This document shows positions 9,618-20,697 of a stretch of 64,000 nucleotides of DNA, piece after piece. The notes beneath the pieces were generated by a model, which saw only the letters and a list, made by a program, of their open reading frames with translations, did not search any database and had not been told where the DNA came from. The stretch's first letter is position 1; every line of letters begins with the position of its first letter. A program made the position numbers and the translations under genes. This DNA comes from Blattamonas nauphoetae (taxonomy: Eukaryota; Preaxostyla; Oxymonadida): the NCBI GenBank assembly GCA_033064195.1, contig JARBJD010000103.1, positions 124,001-188,000 on the forward strand, in the 5' to 3' direction.

Positions 9618-11385
9618 ATGCTAGTCATCCTCTCGCTGTTTTTCCTGAGCATTTTTGGACACGTTAGCGACGTAAACGCAGACAATGCACTCAATTTCAC
9701 AATAATTTATACTTCAGATAGTTTAAATTTCTTTGATCTTCACAGATTCAGTTCATGCTACGTTCAACCCGACAAGAATCGATTCCTTTCTTTCAGCGAC
9801 ATTCCCTGATCTCGTCAACTTTATTGAACACATGAAATCCACACATCCCGAGAATCATGTCTTTTGGTTTGATAGCGGAGACTTCTCACGAGTCTGATCT
9901 TTGTCATCATCACTCTAAATCGACTAGGGAACATGCTATTCTGAATGTGAATCACCTGCTGCAGAATTCGTTCTTGAAATGATGGGTGCTTCGAATCTTG
10001 AAGCAACGACCATTGGGGAACACGATGTTCGCGATGATCAAGCGTCAGATCAAGTCCACCGATATGCAGGGGATTTATTGAAAGACAGGTTTCTCATCAA
10101 TTTATCGCCCATTTTTTACAGAATTGTGACAACCAATGTTTTTATAGATGTCGTTGGAAACCACTTAGGAATTCCATATCGAATCGTCAACCTTGACGAA
10201 TCACATAACCTCCTAATCTTCGGGTTCTCTGCTCCATTCCCTGGGCATCCCTCTCGCATCAGTTATTATTCGATCGAGACCAGCCTGAATTCACAAACTG
10301 TGACTGAAGGATTGCGCACCCCAAACGTTTCTCTGGTTGTCTGTCTCTGCCATCTGGCAATGAAATCAGGAGAAGTTGAGCAAATAGAAGAATTCTTCTC
10401 TTCACGTGGGTTTCCTGCTGTCATTCTGTGCGGCCGGACTCATCAATACAGAGAGCGATTCACAAACACGACCCTCCTCGCTGAAGACGGCGCCTTCCTC
10501 CAAACATTCCGCGTTCTCGACTTTTCTATTCATTCTGACAGTCCTTCTGTGATTGTCAATCCTAAAATGCATTGGTTTGACATGAAGACGGACGAGCTGA
10601 TGTCTGCACTGAATCTCGGGCCTAACCAATGGGAAACACAGACAGGACAACACATCCGAACAAATATGCGTGACTTTGAAATCCGGCAGGGGGTTTCTGA
10701 TCTTGTGGGGTGTCCTTTGAGCCAGTATTCATCCAGCTTCGAATTGGCCTCGTCTCTCTACACGCTCCTGCTCGATAAAGTCTATCCCTCTCGCCTCCTC
10801 CCATCCCTGTTCGACAACTTTCCCGAAGGAAACAAAATGATCTATCTTATCGAGAATGGGACAATGAGACAGCCGATCGGTTTCAAAGCAGTTGAGAAAG
10901 GGGATGCCATCATTACCGATCCCTACGATCGCGCATTCATCCTCATGAACACATTTACTGGCGACCAGTTGCTGAATCTGTCGAATGCGGTTATTGATTG
11001 GCAAGAAAACATCAATTTTACCGCCAAATACAAACTCCAGAACCAGAAGATTAAACCGGAGTTCAACTATTCAATCCTCGCTCTCGTGATCCATCCGGCA
11101 GAGACTCTCCATGAGTTCCAGCAGGTGCTCTCAGAGTCCTTCACGTACACAGTCACCTCCAACACCTCTCGCGCTGTCATGGTAGAGTATCTCAACACGG
11201 AAATGAACTGCGAAAAGACCCAGCGCTCGCATATCATGTGGTCTGCCATCATCCTCGCTGTGATGATTGTTGTCGTTCTGGCCTCGTTTATTTTCCTCCT
11301 CGTTTGGTCTGGGCAACAGTATTTCAGAGCACGAAAGATATTGGCTCAATTGGATCAGAAAGTTCATCAAGAAGAGAGTAAATAG
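9618..11385 (+). CDS. 5'-nucleotidase-like membrane ectoprotein, catalytic motifs degenerate
   Basis: Four exons fit perfectly in phase: 9618-9750, 9797-9891, 9928-10088 and 10122-11385 (introns of 46, 36 and 33 nt; 550 aa). A signal peptide (residues 1-22) leads into NFTIIYTSD. WFDSGDFSRGT (68-78) and GASNLEATTIGEHD (96-109) follow, then VVCLCHLA and CGRTHQY, all in the order of the metallophosphoesterase motifs of UshA/5'-nucleotidases. A single membrane helix (about 500-525) precedes a short basic tail, so the domain faces outside. Several metal-binding motifs differ from the family pattern: DxH reads DSL, GNHE reads GEHD and GHxH reads GRTH. Either it is a pseudo-enzyme used for binding, or a divergent phosphatase. 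The gene converges on the fucose-isomerase-like gene downstream. I am confident of family and structure, less so of activity. Confidence 0.85.
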
Positions 11386-11614
11386 ATGCGCTATCAGGAG
11401 TTTCCCACCTTGTTCTTTCTTTCCAGTGTTCTTGCGCGTTCATTCTTTATTGGTGGATTCTCCCTCTGTCGTTCTGTAATCAGTGACTATTTGATTTTTA
11501 AATTCCGTTTCACACTTCATTTTGTTGATTCTCTGTCAGACACCGAAAATGGTCGCAAGATAAACGTGATTGGTTGATCAGACCAAAACATGATATCGAT
11601 AGTGAGATGATGGG

Positions 11615-12835
11615 TTACGAGGACCCTTTCAGAGCCCGAAAGAACTCATCAACAACCTCAGCATGATGTCCCCTCACAACAATGTGGTGGTTCCCGATTG
11701 AATCGCGCAAAAAGTAGTCCACACTTTTCTCTGGTTTCACGATGATTTGGGTGCGGCAGAGATGTTCACTCGTCAAATTCTGCTCCAGATGTGCATTAGA
11801 CACAAAATATCGCGAAAGATCCCCCGAACACTTGAAGATAGTGACGTTTCCTGGCTGAATCGTTCCTCGAACAGCAACGCCAAGGCCAGATTCAAAATGA
11901 CTATGAAGTTCAAAAGCATCAACCATATCAAGAGGAACAGTGCAGTGAGCAAGAGTGAGTGTGTTTGTGGGGACGTCGATGGTGGATGGGTTCGACTGAA
12001 AACTGCTCTGCCCAGTGAGTGCCCGCAGGATAACCATCGAGACCATAGCCGGCACGTCACCCTCACACGATGCAGTAATCCCTTCTTTGTTGAGGAGGGC
12101 GAGTCCAAGACAGCTTGTGTTGCAGAGCATCCCCAACAGGTCGAAACAGCGGACTGTGAGGGCGGAGAGGTGGTACTTGTCGACCAATCGTCGAAGAGCC
12201 CCATAAATGTGCATTGCCTTCTTGAGAGTGTTTTCGTCATACTTGCCAACGAATGGAGCATCAGCATTCGGAGGAAAGTCTTCCTTCTTCACTTCGAGTA
12301 GGAATTCTTCCATTGTGATGTCAACAAGTTCAGCATCGAGATATCGTTTCAAGGGAGAGCTATAGTCCCCACTGCTAGCAATTAACCAGTTTGAAGGTTT
12401 CCCAATAACACCGAATTTGCTCCCCCTGATTGATCGAATCGCACGGCGAAAAGAAACAAGGGTGGTAATACGGCTACCAATATATTCGGGTCTTCCATGA
12501 AGAATTTCTGCAATAAGTCCCTTTTCACGGATGAACGACAGAATCTCCATTGAGGCAGCTAGAGAATTGTTTTCGTTTGTTGCGAGGAGATAGAATGGTC
12601 CAGACAGAGTCGGGAAAAGTTTCAGAAACTTTTCTTCCGATCCTCCAGTCTGTATCAATATCAGATTTAGATCATATTTACCATAGTCAGAGAAATCGTC
12701 CTCGCAATTTGTTGCTGGAATGTGTGTTTGTTCTTCAATCTTCCGCAAAAATTCTTCACTAGACTGACGAACAGCTTCTTTTTGATGAAGATTGGAGGCT
12801 ATCGAGAAAATTCCTATCGAATATGAGGACATCAC
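11615..12835 (-). CDS. L-fucose/L-arabinose isomerase-like protein
   Basis: This is a single uninterrupted frame of 406 aa starting at tandem ATG codons; it may be intronless. The C-terminal half has the marks of the prokaryotic L-fucose isomerase-like family: ITASCEGDVPAM, LTGQSSFQSNPSTID, LAHCTVPLDMV, SHFESGLGVAVRG and LCRTQIIV. The N-terminal half has the alternating strands and helices expected of the Rossmann-like domains. Members act on sugar ketol-isomerisation or remain uncharacterised; the substrate here cannot be read from sequence. The glutamate in CEGD is a likely metal or catalytic ligand. There is no signal peptide, so it is probably cytosolic. The absence of introns next to intron-bearing genes, and the family's prokaryotic home, suggest acquisition from a bacterium, though this is inference. 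Confidence 0.85.
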   Translation of the reverse strand: MMSSYSIGIFSIASNLHQKEAVRQSSEEFLRKIEEQTHIPATNCEDDFSDYGKYDLNLILIQTGGSEEKFLKLFPTLSGPFYLLATNENNSLAASMEILSFIREKGLIAEILHGRPEYIGSRITTLVSFRRAIRSIRGSKFGVIGKPSNWLIASSGDYSSPLKRYLDAELVDITMEEFLLEVKKEDFPPNADAPFVGKYDENTLKKAMHIYGALRRLVDKYHLSALTVRCFDLLGMLCNTSCLGLALLNKEGITASCEGDVPAMVSMVILRALTGQSSFQSNPSTIDVPTNTLTLAHCTVPLDMVDAFELHSHFESGLGVAVRGTIQPGNVTIFKCSGDLSRYFVSNAHLEQNLTSEHLCRTQIIVKPEKSVDYFLRDSIGNHHIVVRGHHAEVVDEFFRALKGSS

Positions 12836-13013
12836 GATAAATGAGGGTTGATCGAATATGTCAGAGCTTGAATAAATCCATTTAACGCAATACTTCCCAG
12901 CATTTTAGAATCATTTTGAATTTTATGAGTGATCATCTTGATCTCAACAGTTTTCTCTTTCTTTTCTGAAACTTCAATCCATCAAACTCTTTGCTCAGAT
13001 AACACTGAATCAG

Positions 13014-15969
13014 ATGATGACTGGGTATTTTTCTAGAACTTTTTCATATCTTCACACTTCTTTCTTTCTCTCGTAAGACTGTTGTGAGTCATACCCCTAT
13101 TAAAGCGCCACAGCCACCTCAGTCTCAAACAACCTCTCGAAAACCATTTTCTTTTCCAAAAGACAGTCCTCCTTCCCATCAAAAACGATCACATCGAAGC
13201 AAACATGATGAATCACCACGTGATGAACGCAGACGTGAGAAGAAAAATCGTAAACATCATCATGAACAAGCAAGAGAAGATCAGTCAACTGATCGCAATC
13301 CAAATGCTACAATGCCGATCACACGAGCTTCACCACAAAAGGTTCAACATGCAAGTCGTTTACCAAACGTTGTTTCCTCAAAGACTCGAGAACAACCTGA
13401 ACCACTTGTCGTTCAAAAACGTTCTTCTCACTTGGCCGCTTCTACGTCAAATCCATCTCACCATACCCCTCCACCACAAGTCAGACAGAAGGTCAAACAT
13501 ATCCCATCACCTAAATCCAGAATAAAGTCTAAATCTAAAGTTTTATCTTCACGCATTCCTCCCACCTCATTCATCGATCGTCCACGGTCAAACTCACTTC
13601 CACAGCAGCAGTCACCTGAACGACATTCACGGCAGTCGGAATCTCCAATTCGAACACCATCCTTCGTCTTGAGTCCGGCTCGCACTCTTCTTCTATCTCA
13701 AACTCAATTCCGCACTAATCCCCCAACAAGTTCATTTTTTGATGATCTGGAGACAAGTTCAAGCGATGAACTCTTGTCTACTCAAATCGAACGGATTTTG
13801 AAAGGAGAGAAAGAAAGACAACATTTCAACCGAATGATCTCTATCATGACACCCCAGAAGAAAGAAAACGAAAAAAAGAAGGAAATCCGGGAAGAAATCG
13901 ATCAGATTCTTCTTGAACTGACGAATGAATTCTCAGGCCTTGAATATTCTGGTTCAGACAGTGACGAGCAAGGACCAATCCCACAGACTCCAACCTGCGT
14001 CCAACGTGACGATACCAAACCAACCCCCTCAAAGATTCGAGATTCACCTGTGAAATCAATATCTTTTCCTCTTCTGGATGCAGATACTGAACCACAGACA
14101 TCGCCCATCATCCACCCACAAATATCGTCCGCAGACGTTGATATTGTCCCACTGAACAAGAATTCAAATAAATCTCATGAAAATGAACAACAGAAACGAG
14201 AAAATAGACGGATATCTGTTCAGAATCGGCTGGAACGAATCAAAAATGCACTTGACTCATTATCGGACGAGCCAGCAGGAAAAGCCGAAGATAAACTGAC
14301 GTTTCAACAGGAATCTCATGTTACCCATCCCATTCCTCCCGCATTTATTCCCGAACAACGCTTTTCACCGCCCATTCCATCTCCACCAGTCACACCATCT
14401 CCCACTGTCCCTCTCCAAACAGTCTTTCGTTTTGGTGATCAGCCACCGACATTCCAATCATCCCGCACACTTCACCCGACATCTACACCTCTCCGCTCAC
14501 TTCCAACACCGTCCATACCAATGTCATCACGCCCACCATCCCTTTTCACTCCAAAATTGATTTTTGACTCACCATCTCCAAACGATGACCTGTTCATTAC
14601 ACACCGGCGTTCACACACTCCTTCCATCGATCACGATGATTCTCTATCAGATGATAATCAACTCGACAACACACACCACCACACTGTGAACACTCTTCCT
14701 CTCAACCGCCCACCACACAACACCTTCCCCACTCCTTCGACATTCCCTCCCTCTGCCCCAATCCCTGTCACTCCCTCTCCCGAACCCCTTCCTCGCCCTT
14801 ATCTTAACACCACACCAACCACTTCTCGTCTCTTCCGAGCACAGGAGACGCACAAATCACCAGATCCGCTGAGACAGGTGAAGACAGACAGGGGAGGGCC
14901 GGGAGGATGGGAGGAGTCGGAGAGGCTGCTGGGGAAGAGCGTGCATTCCTTGCTGTCTTCACAACGGCACAACACACAGCAGAGAGAGCTGGAGAGGGAG
15001 AAGGAGCGAGAGGAGCACCTACGCCGGATGAAGCGAGAAGAAGTGGAGTCACATCACAAAGAACAAGAAGACGAGACACGACCGCAGAACTTTGAGGAGG
15101 AGCACGACCGAGCCTCGACGAGGGAAGAAGAGGATGAAGAGAAGGCGGAGACCAGTCCTGAAGACGAAGAGCCTTCAGAGCGAGAAGCAAAGGAGGAGGA
15201 AGAGGGCGAGGGCGAGAACGATGAAGAAGAAGATATTCAAGAGGAGGAAGAAGGCGATCCCGACGAGAAAAGGGAGGAAGAAGGCGATCCTGGTGAGGAG
15301 ATGGAGGAAGAAGAAGAGAACGAAGAGCTCGAGCCAGAAGACAAGTTCGAAGAAGACGAAAACCTGTCGCAGCAAAGTTCGCCCATCCACCACTCTCCGA
15401 TCTTGTTCACACCAAACACGCCACCTTCATTCTCTCGCAACCACCCACACTCGCCCACCACTCTCTCGCAGTCATCGCCATCCATCCTCTCCACCACCAC
15501 TCCCCACACACAGCCTCTCTCCCGCTTTGCTATTCTGAAGCAGAAGACAGAACAGCTCCAAAATAGGCTGCGACAGCTGGGGACGGATGAGGACAGGCCG
15601 ACAACGAGCAAGCCGCGGGCGGAGAGGAAGAGTGAGGAACACTGGCGTGTCGAGCTTCGGATGCTGTTGGAGGATCGGAAGAAAGAGAGGGAGATCAGAG
15701 AGGAGGACGAGGAGAAGAGGAGGTTTGAAGAGGAGCAACGACAGGCCGATAATGAAACACGGAGCGAGCTGATTCGGAAGGAGAGAAGAGAGTTGGAGAG
15801 TCAACAACACGCGATGAGGCAGGAAGTGGCGCGAACGGAGAAGATCGAAGAGACTATCCGAGAAGAGAGTGCAGAGAGGGAGAAGAAAGGAAAGGCTCTG
15901 TTTAAGTTGCAGAGTCCAACCACAGACGCGCAGATGAGGCTCTCACAACTCATGAAAAGTCTCCGCTGA
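13014..15969 (+). CDS. Disordered, acidic and coiled-coil protein of unknown function
   Basis: The open frame runs to a stop at 15969, but the frame itself has no ATG near its 5' end. An exon 13014-13024 (MMTG) joined to 13089 removes a 64-nt GT-AG intron and keeps phase, giving 963 aa; this start is tentative. Residues about 1-580 are rich in Pro, Ser, Gln, Arg and His and probably disordered. Residues about 600-790 form a very acidic Glu-rich block (EEEEGEGENDEEEDIQEEEE). The last 130 residues alternate charged Glu, Arg and Lys heptads, suggesting a coiled coil. I recognise no domain. The layout recalls cytoskeleton-associated or scaffold proteins, but that is only a resemblance. Confidence 0.8.
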
Positions 15970-16134
15970 CTCAAATTAATCTTATTTCGATATCTATTCA
16001 TACTTTCTTTGGTTGAAAAAAATCGAGCATCCAATTCAGAGAAGAAAGGTTCTTCATTCTGTCCAACAGTTTCCAAGTGGACTTTTTTTTCTAAGTTGGG
16101 CTGGATCATCCATTTTTTTCTTATTTCGTCGTGA

Positions 16135-17949
16135 ATGGACCTGGATTCTACGTTCGGCGTCTCAAACAGTGATTACAGTTTCAGGACCACTGACTCTACA
16201 CAATTTTCTGAACAAATTGACATCACATGCTTTTCACTTGATGTCTCGCCGAGTGCACCGTTTACGGTCATCACGACGTTTCCCCTACTTCAGTCATCTA
16301 CTACTTCAGGATCGTCTCACGAATTTATTACCGACTCATCATCGCTTCAGTCATTCGGAAATCACCGAATCACATCTCCCATTTCTGGTTTTTCGTCAAA
16401 TTTCTCATTTCATATGGACCCCATGTCTACGACAATCCCTCACACGACCCTTTCCACTCCCATCAACGCTAATCTCCCGGTTTCAAACACCTTTTCGTTT
16501 TCGCCAATGGAAACCATCGGTTTTCCACTCTCATCACGCTCGCCTGGGTCTTTAAACGATTCTGATACCCTTGACAATCCGTTAGGACTGACTCCCTCCC
16601 TTTTATCAGCATTTCCATCATCCAATCTCCCACTCCAATTCTTCGAACAACTGACAGACTTTCCACATCCGTTAACCGAACCGAACAGTGAGGCGAGGTC
16701 TATCGATCAACAGATTATATCATCTTCACAGATAACTGTGGATGATTTTTCAAATTCGCAACCAACCACCAACCAGCTCTTCGAACCTCCCAAAATTGTG
16801 ACTCCACCACTCGCTCCAGTTGCTGTTCCGTCTCCACCCACCGTCTCAGCTCCGAAAAATGTTTTGTTCAGGAGTTCTCTATCTTATCTTCCCAATAATC
16901 ACCCGTCAACCGAATCCCATCCCGAAAGTTCAAACAATCCGACCCAAATTATACAAGTCGCCACTCAGGTCGAACAGGCCAAAACAATGCCAGCCGAAAC
17001 ATTCCATTTATATCAACATTTCCAACCTGGACCACATACAATGAAGAATGAACCCGTAGCGCCTTCAACTCATTCATATTCAAATCCATCAGCACCGAAA
17101 GTCCAGAGTTCAAACCAACGCTTTTATTTTCGTGGTCCATCACAAACCCAGTCTGTGTCAAACGCTCAATCTGGCCAATACTTGCCCACCGCAATGACAA
17201 CCTCAACGTCGTACGACACACCGTCATTCACAAAACCAGCCCCCAACCCATCACAACACACTTCTCTCGTTTTCGCGAATACTTTTCAGAACAATCTTTC
17301 CGTTAATGCCGCTCGACCCATTCCCCAACCGCGCAACACCGACAAAACAATCAACGCGCAACTTAAACACTTCCCCGTCAATCATATTCAACGGCCAGCT
17401 CCTCCCACCACCACTCCCTTTCAGCCTCCCCTTTATGTCCCCAGTAATTCCCTTGCCAGCTCAAGTCGTGAATTACCAACCCTCACATCACAACCTCTGT
17501 ATTCTTCTCAAGCAAACTCTGAACGATCCCATTCGTCCAATCATCCTGTTGGCATCCTCGTTGCGCCTGAGGATGACCATGTGATGGAAATGATTCGCTC
17601 ACTCCCTCCAGTCATCCAGCCAATCGTGGAACAGAAAAGCAAAAAATACCTTGCTACGTATTATAACCGTCTCAAACAGCTCCCAAACCACGAAGTCTAT
17701 AGGGGGGTCTTTTTGGGGTCGCTTTCTCAGCAGAGACGCACAGCATGGATTTCAAGTCCAGACTTCCCAGACAACGTCTTCTGTGATCTACGAAAGCTGC
17801 CACGCGACGAACTCGTGCATGCAGTGGTGGGCGGACAGGTCCATTTCAATATTGCTCTTAATTCAAAGCCACAAAGCTATTTTGCTGCTGAGAATCCACA
17901 CCTAGTTTTAACCCAGCTCCATCTTCCGCACAGTGGGAATCATCCTTGA
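16135..17949 (+). CDS. Ser/Pro/Thr-rich protein with C-terminal cold-shock-like domain
   Basis: This is a single frame of 604 aa starting at ATG 16135. The first 480 residues are low-complexity Ser, Pro, Thr, Asn and Gln sequence. From about residue 480 a helical stretch (MEMIRSLPPVIQPIVEQKSK) leads into YRGVFLGSLSQQRRTAWISS, DNVFCDLRKL, GGQVHFNIALN and AAENPHLV. That order (strand-turn-strand, 'vF.d', 'G..V.F.i', 'A.nv') resembles a cold-shock/S1-type OB fold that binds single-stranded RNA or DNA. The aromatic RNP1 pattern is weak, so the call is a structural guess. The gene converges with the RING/YEATS gene about 150 bp downstream. Confidence 0.8.
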   Translation: MDLDSTFGVSNSDYSFRTTDSTQFSEQIDITCFSLDVSPSAPFTVITTFPLLQSSTTSGSSHEFITDSSSLQSFGNHRITSPISGFSSNFSFHMDPMSTTIPHTTLSTPINANLPVSNTFSFSPMETIGFPLSSRSPGSLNDSDTLDNPLGLTPSLLSAFPSSNLPLQFFEQLTDFPHPLTEPNSEARSIDQQIISSSQITVDDFSNSQPTTNQLFEPPKIVTPPLAPVAVPSPPTVSAPKNVLFRSSLSYLPNNHPSTESHPESSNNPTQIIQVATQVEQAKTMPAETFHLYQHFQPGPHTMKNEPVAPSTHSYSNPSAPKVQSSNQRFYFRGPSQTQSVSNAQSGQYLPTAMTTSTSYDTPSFTKPAPNPSQHTSLVFANTFQNNLSVNAARPIPQPRNTDKTINAQLKHFPVNHIQRPAPPTTTPFQPPLYVPSNSLASSSRELPTLTSQPLYSSQANSERSHSSNHPVGILVAPEDDHVMEMIRSLPPVIQPIVEQKSKKYLATYYNRLKQLPNHEVYRGVFLGSLSQQRRTAWISSPDFPDNVFCDLRKLPRDELVHAVVGGQVHFNIALNSKPQSYFAAENPHLVLTQLHLPHSGNHP

Positions 17950-18100
17950 TTTCTGATCGAGATTACTCGATTATATTTCCTGTCTTTTCTGTTTTCCCCA
18001 TACCATTTCATCCATTTTGTTCGTGTGTGCAAAAGAACGAAGTCAAATGAAAAAAGTGAATTGTTCGATTCAAATGAAAACAAAAATGATGAAATGATCA

Positions 18101-19409
18101 TTACTGCGACTGACTCTCATTCTGAAGTGCACTCAGCCGGTCATGTGCTAAAATAGCAGCGAGAACATTCTGAACTTCCTCATCATTGAGATCCACCGTC
18201 CCATCAATCACAATGTCCTCTGGAATGGAATTCCGAGGGATCATTGGAGATGAATGGGAATTAGATGTGCTGGTTTGGACGTTTGAGAGGGGAGTTCGAA
18301 TTGCATGAGGTTGGGACGATTCTTGGTGTTGATTGAAGGGATTTCTGAGCATCGAAGGTGACTGTGCGAGATGTTGCGATGCATCATCTTCGTCTCTTAT
18401 CATCTCATTGTTTTCATCACCGTTCAGAGTTGGATCTGACGTGATGGGTGGTGCGAGGGATCGAGGCACAGCATTCGAGACATCTATGGGTGGAGATTGA
18501 TAGGGATTACGAGACGAAACAGAAGGGAGAGAAGGTGATTGATAGTAATTCCCTGGACGACGGTAGAGGGAGAGAAGGTCTGAAAAATAGCGTGTCACGT
18601 CGATGTTCTAAAAAGTCATAAAAAACTGCGACAAACACTCCGAACAACCGGATCATTCTCAGCAGCAACGTTTCCGAGTCCGTTATACTCGCCAGCGAAA
18701 TAGTGTCTTGTGCAAACCTCTTTCTCCAGTTTGTGGGCGATTGTGAAGATGTTGATCTCTTCGTTGTGGTGGGAATAGTCCAAGTTCTTCCTGACATCCG
18801 AACTGTCTCTCCATTTGAACCGGATCTCGACCAGGACGAGCACGTTTGACGAGCAGAGCTTGACGAGAAGATCGAACGGTGGCTTGTCCATAACAAGGCG
18901 TGGGATGTTGAAGGCAGGGTGGAACACATACTTCACTCGCTGTATTTCGACGTTGGGGGGAGTATTCACAGCCAGCTGTATATTGTACCATCCGTTTTGG
19001 CGGATTCGCATCCCCTCAGGCGTCGGTTCACAGGAGAGAGCAACATTCCGAATCGACCACAAAATGTCGCGAGAGTGGGTGAGAGCAACTGGATGGTTGC
19101 AGTTTGGACTGGCAGGAAGAATGAGAAGTGAATGATTGACACCATTTCATCCTGTCGAAGTGAAGCCATTGGAGAATGCTTGAGAAGAATCATGGATAAG
19201 AGATGAGCAAAGACGAGAAAATACCACAATTGGTGGAAGGTGTGTCCACACTCCAAATGGAGAAAGATGCTTTCGTCTTGGATTTGGCAGATTGAACAGA
19301 ATGAGGTCGTGTGTTCGCGTGGAAAGTCACGGCCAAAGAGATCATCTTCCTGAGTGATAGCTTGTTGAGATGCAATAGGAATCAATGTTTCATTGTGATC
19401 AATATCCAT
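18101..19409 (-). CDS. RING finger plus YEATS-like domain protein
   Basis: Exons 19409-19225, 19178-19143, 19108-18637 and 18607-18101 (introns of 46, 34 and 29 nt) give 399 aa in perfect phase. The splicing is supported by the RING itself: CSIC, ECGHTFHQLC and CPNC become a complete C3HC4 finger (residues about 38-77) only when the first two introns are removed. Next comes WYNIQLAVNTPPNVEIQ, VKYVFHPAF, PRLVMDKPPFDL and VEIRFKW, which follow the YEATS/pYEATS pattern (strand, V.Y.LHP.F, PPF, I.I.F). The last 165 residues are Ser and Pro-rich, ending in a short Asp and Leu-rich helix. A RING implies E3 ubiquitin ligase activity, and YEATS domains usually read acylated histones or other ligands. 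The combination is unusual. Confidence 0.85.
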
Positions 19410-19628
19410 TTAGTAATTAGAGTGAATTCTCAGTTTGAGGGGATCAGCTGTGTGAATGAGTACAAATCGCAACTCGTGAGTGCACTTGACGAGAGCTGGA
19501 AACGTACGAATCTCTCCACACCGATGTAGAAAATGCGGACGTCATTTAAAGAATTGTATTGGGCTTGGATCGAGTCGGGATTTCCCAACAAAACGTTTAT
19601 AGTACAAAACACTCGATGATGTGAGAAG

Positions 19629-20231
19629 TTATTCCTTGGTAAGCTCACGGGCAGCTGCACAGGTTAATTTTCTATCTGAGAGAGTCAGATTGGATCCAAT
19701 TTGGATTCCCTTTTCTTGGTCAGCATGGGTTTGGAATTCAACAAAGCCATAACCGCGGGATCTTCCTGAGAATCCTTTGATCAGAATAACTTCTTTCACA
19801 TTGCATCCGCCGAATGCAGCTTTCACTTCGTCTTCAGTTGTTTGGAACGGTAGATTTCCGAGAAACACGCGAGTTTGAGAGATGGGAGCATTTTCATCAA
19901 CAACACGACGCGGGCGGCGTGGAGTACGGCGGGGAGCGCGTCTGCCTCGGAATGGACGACGTGACGGGGCGCGTTCACTTTGTTGTCTCGGGACGAATGG
20001 GCGGGCGATTTCAATTCTAAGTTTACGGCCGTCGAGTTCCCGCTCGTTTAACTCTTTTGCTGCACGCTGCGCATCAGCTTCTGTTGACATGTCCACAAAG
20101 CCAAAGCCGAGAGAGCGTTCGTAGCGAGACTTAATATCTACGTTCGAGACTGGACCGACTGTCTCAAATAGTTGGCCAAGATCGCGGGCGGTAGTCTTGA
20201 ACGAGAGGTTTCCAACGTAGAGGCGCGACAT
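19629..20231 (-). CDS. RNA-binding protein with two RRM domains and an arginine-rich linker
   Basis: From ATG 20231 the frame encodes 200 aa. RRM1 (residues 3-76) has RNP2 LYVGNL and RNP1 LGFGFVDM; RRM2 (121-193) has RNP2 VFLGNL and RNP1 RGYGFVEF. The linker (85-110) is Arg and Pro-rich (RRPFRGRRAPRRTPRRPRR), typical of extra RNA contact or nuclear targeting. I chose the 20231 start because RRM1 begins two residues later; the frame stays open upstream only with unlikely hydrophobic sequence. The domain layout resembles small shuttling or telomere/mRNA-binding RRM proteins of protists, and the RNA target is unknown. Its promoter lies in the 190 bp next to the severed kinase 3' end. Confidence 0.9.
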   Translation of the reverse strand: MSRLYVGNLSFKTTARDLGQLFETVGPVSNVDIKSRYERSLGFGFVDMSTEADAQRAAKELNERELDGRKLRIEIARPFVPRQQSERAPSRRPFRGRRAPRRTPRRPRRVVDENAPISQTRVFLGNLPFQTTEDEVKAAFGGCNVKEVILIKGFSGRSRGYGFVEFQTHADQEKGIQIGSNLTLSDRKLTCAAARELTKE

Positions 20232-20423
20232 TGTAGAAGCTGTGGTCGTGCGATGTGGATCAACCCTCTCTTTGTATTGTAGTTTCTCCAAGGGATTTTG
20301 TCGAAAATGAGGAAAGAAACAAACATAAAAATAGAGATAAACGTAATCAATCGTTGAAAATTGCAAGTAGCAATGAATCCGAGATAGAAAATAACCATAA
20401 GGATTAAACAGTCGTACAGAATG

Positions 20424-20688
20424 CTAAAACAAGACACAGTGGCATTCAAAAGAACGTCTAAGAGAAACAGTTTCGGGAGAGACTTCCGATGGATCCTGTT
20501 CGGGGAGCGATTGGGCAACACGAGAGTGTACAGTGACCTGAGACGAGTGGTGGGCGGATGGCGTTGTCATGAGCGGCATGGGCGGTGTGCACAGAGGAAA
20601 CGTGCTGAGCGAACAAGAACTCCTCTTCTTTCGCTCCCCTTCTCCCTCATCGGGGTTGTCATCAGGCGATGTCTCTGGCGACACGGTG
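20424..20688 (-). pseudogene. Severed 3' end of the TTBK-like kinase gene
   Basis: Reading leftward from the transposon's left target duplication, the minus strand stays open for 88 codons, including the stop at 20424 (TVSPETSPDDNPDEGEGERK near its start). If the element and one 9-bp duplication are left out, this frame continues the kinase frame ending ILNWTAL exactly in phase. It is therefore the original C-terminal coding end, now separated from the rest of the gene by 2 kb. It has no start codon of its own apart from a GTG and is probably not translated. Confidence 0.85.
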
Positions 20689-20697
20689 AGTGCCGTC
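20689..20697. repeat. 9-bp target-site duplication, left copy
   Basis: AGTGCCGTC lies directly before the left terminal repeat and again directly after the right one (22704-22712), as expected of transposition into this site. Confidence 0.9.
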
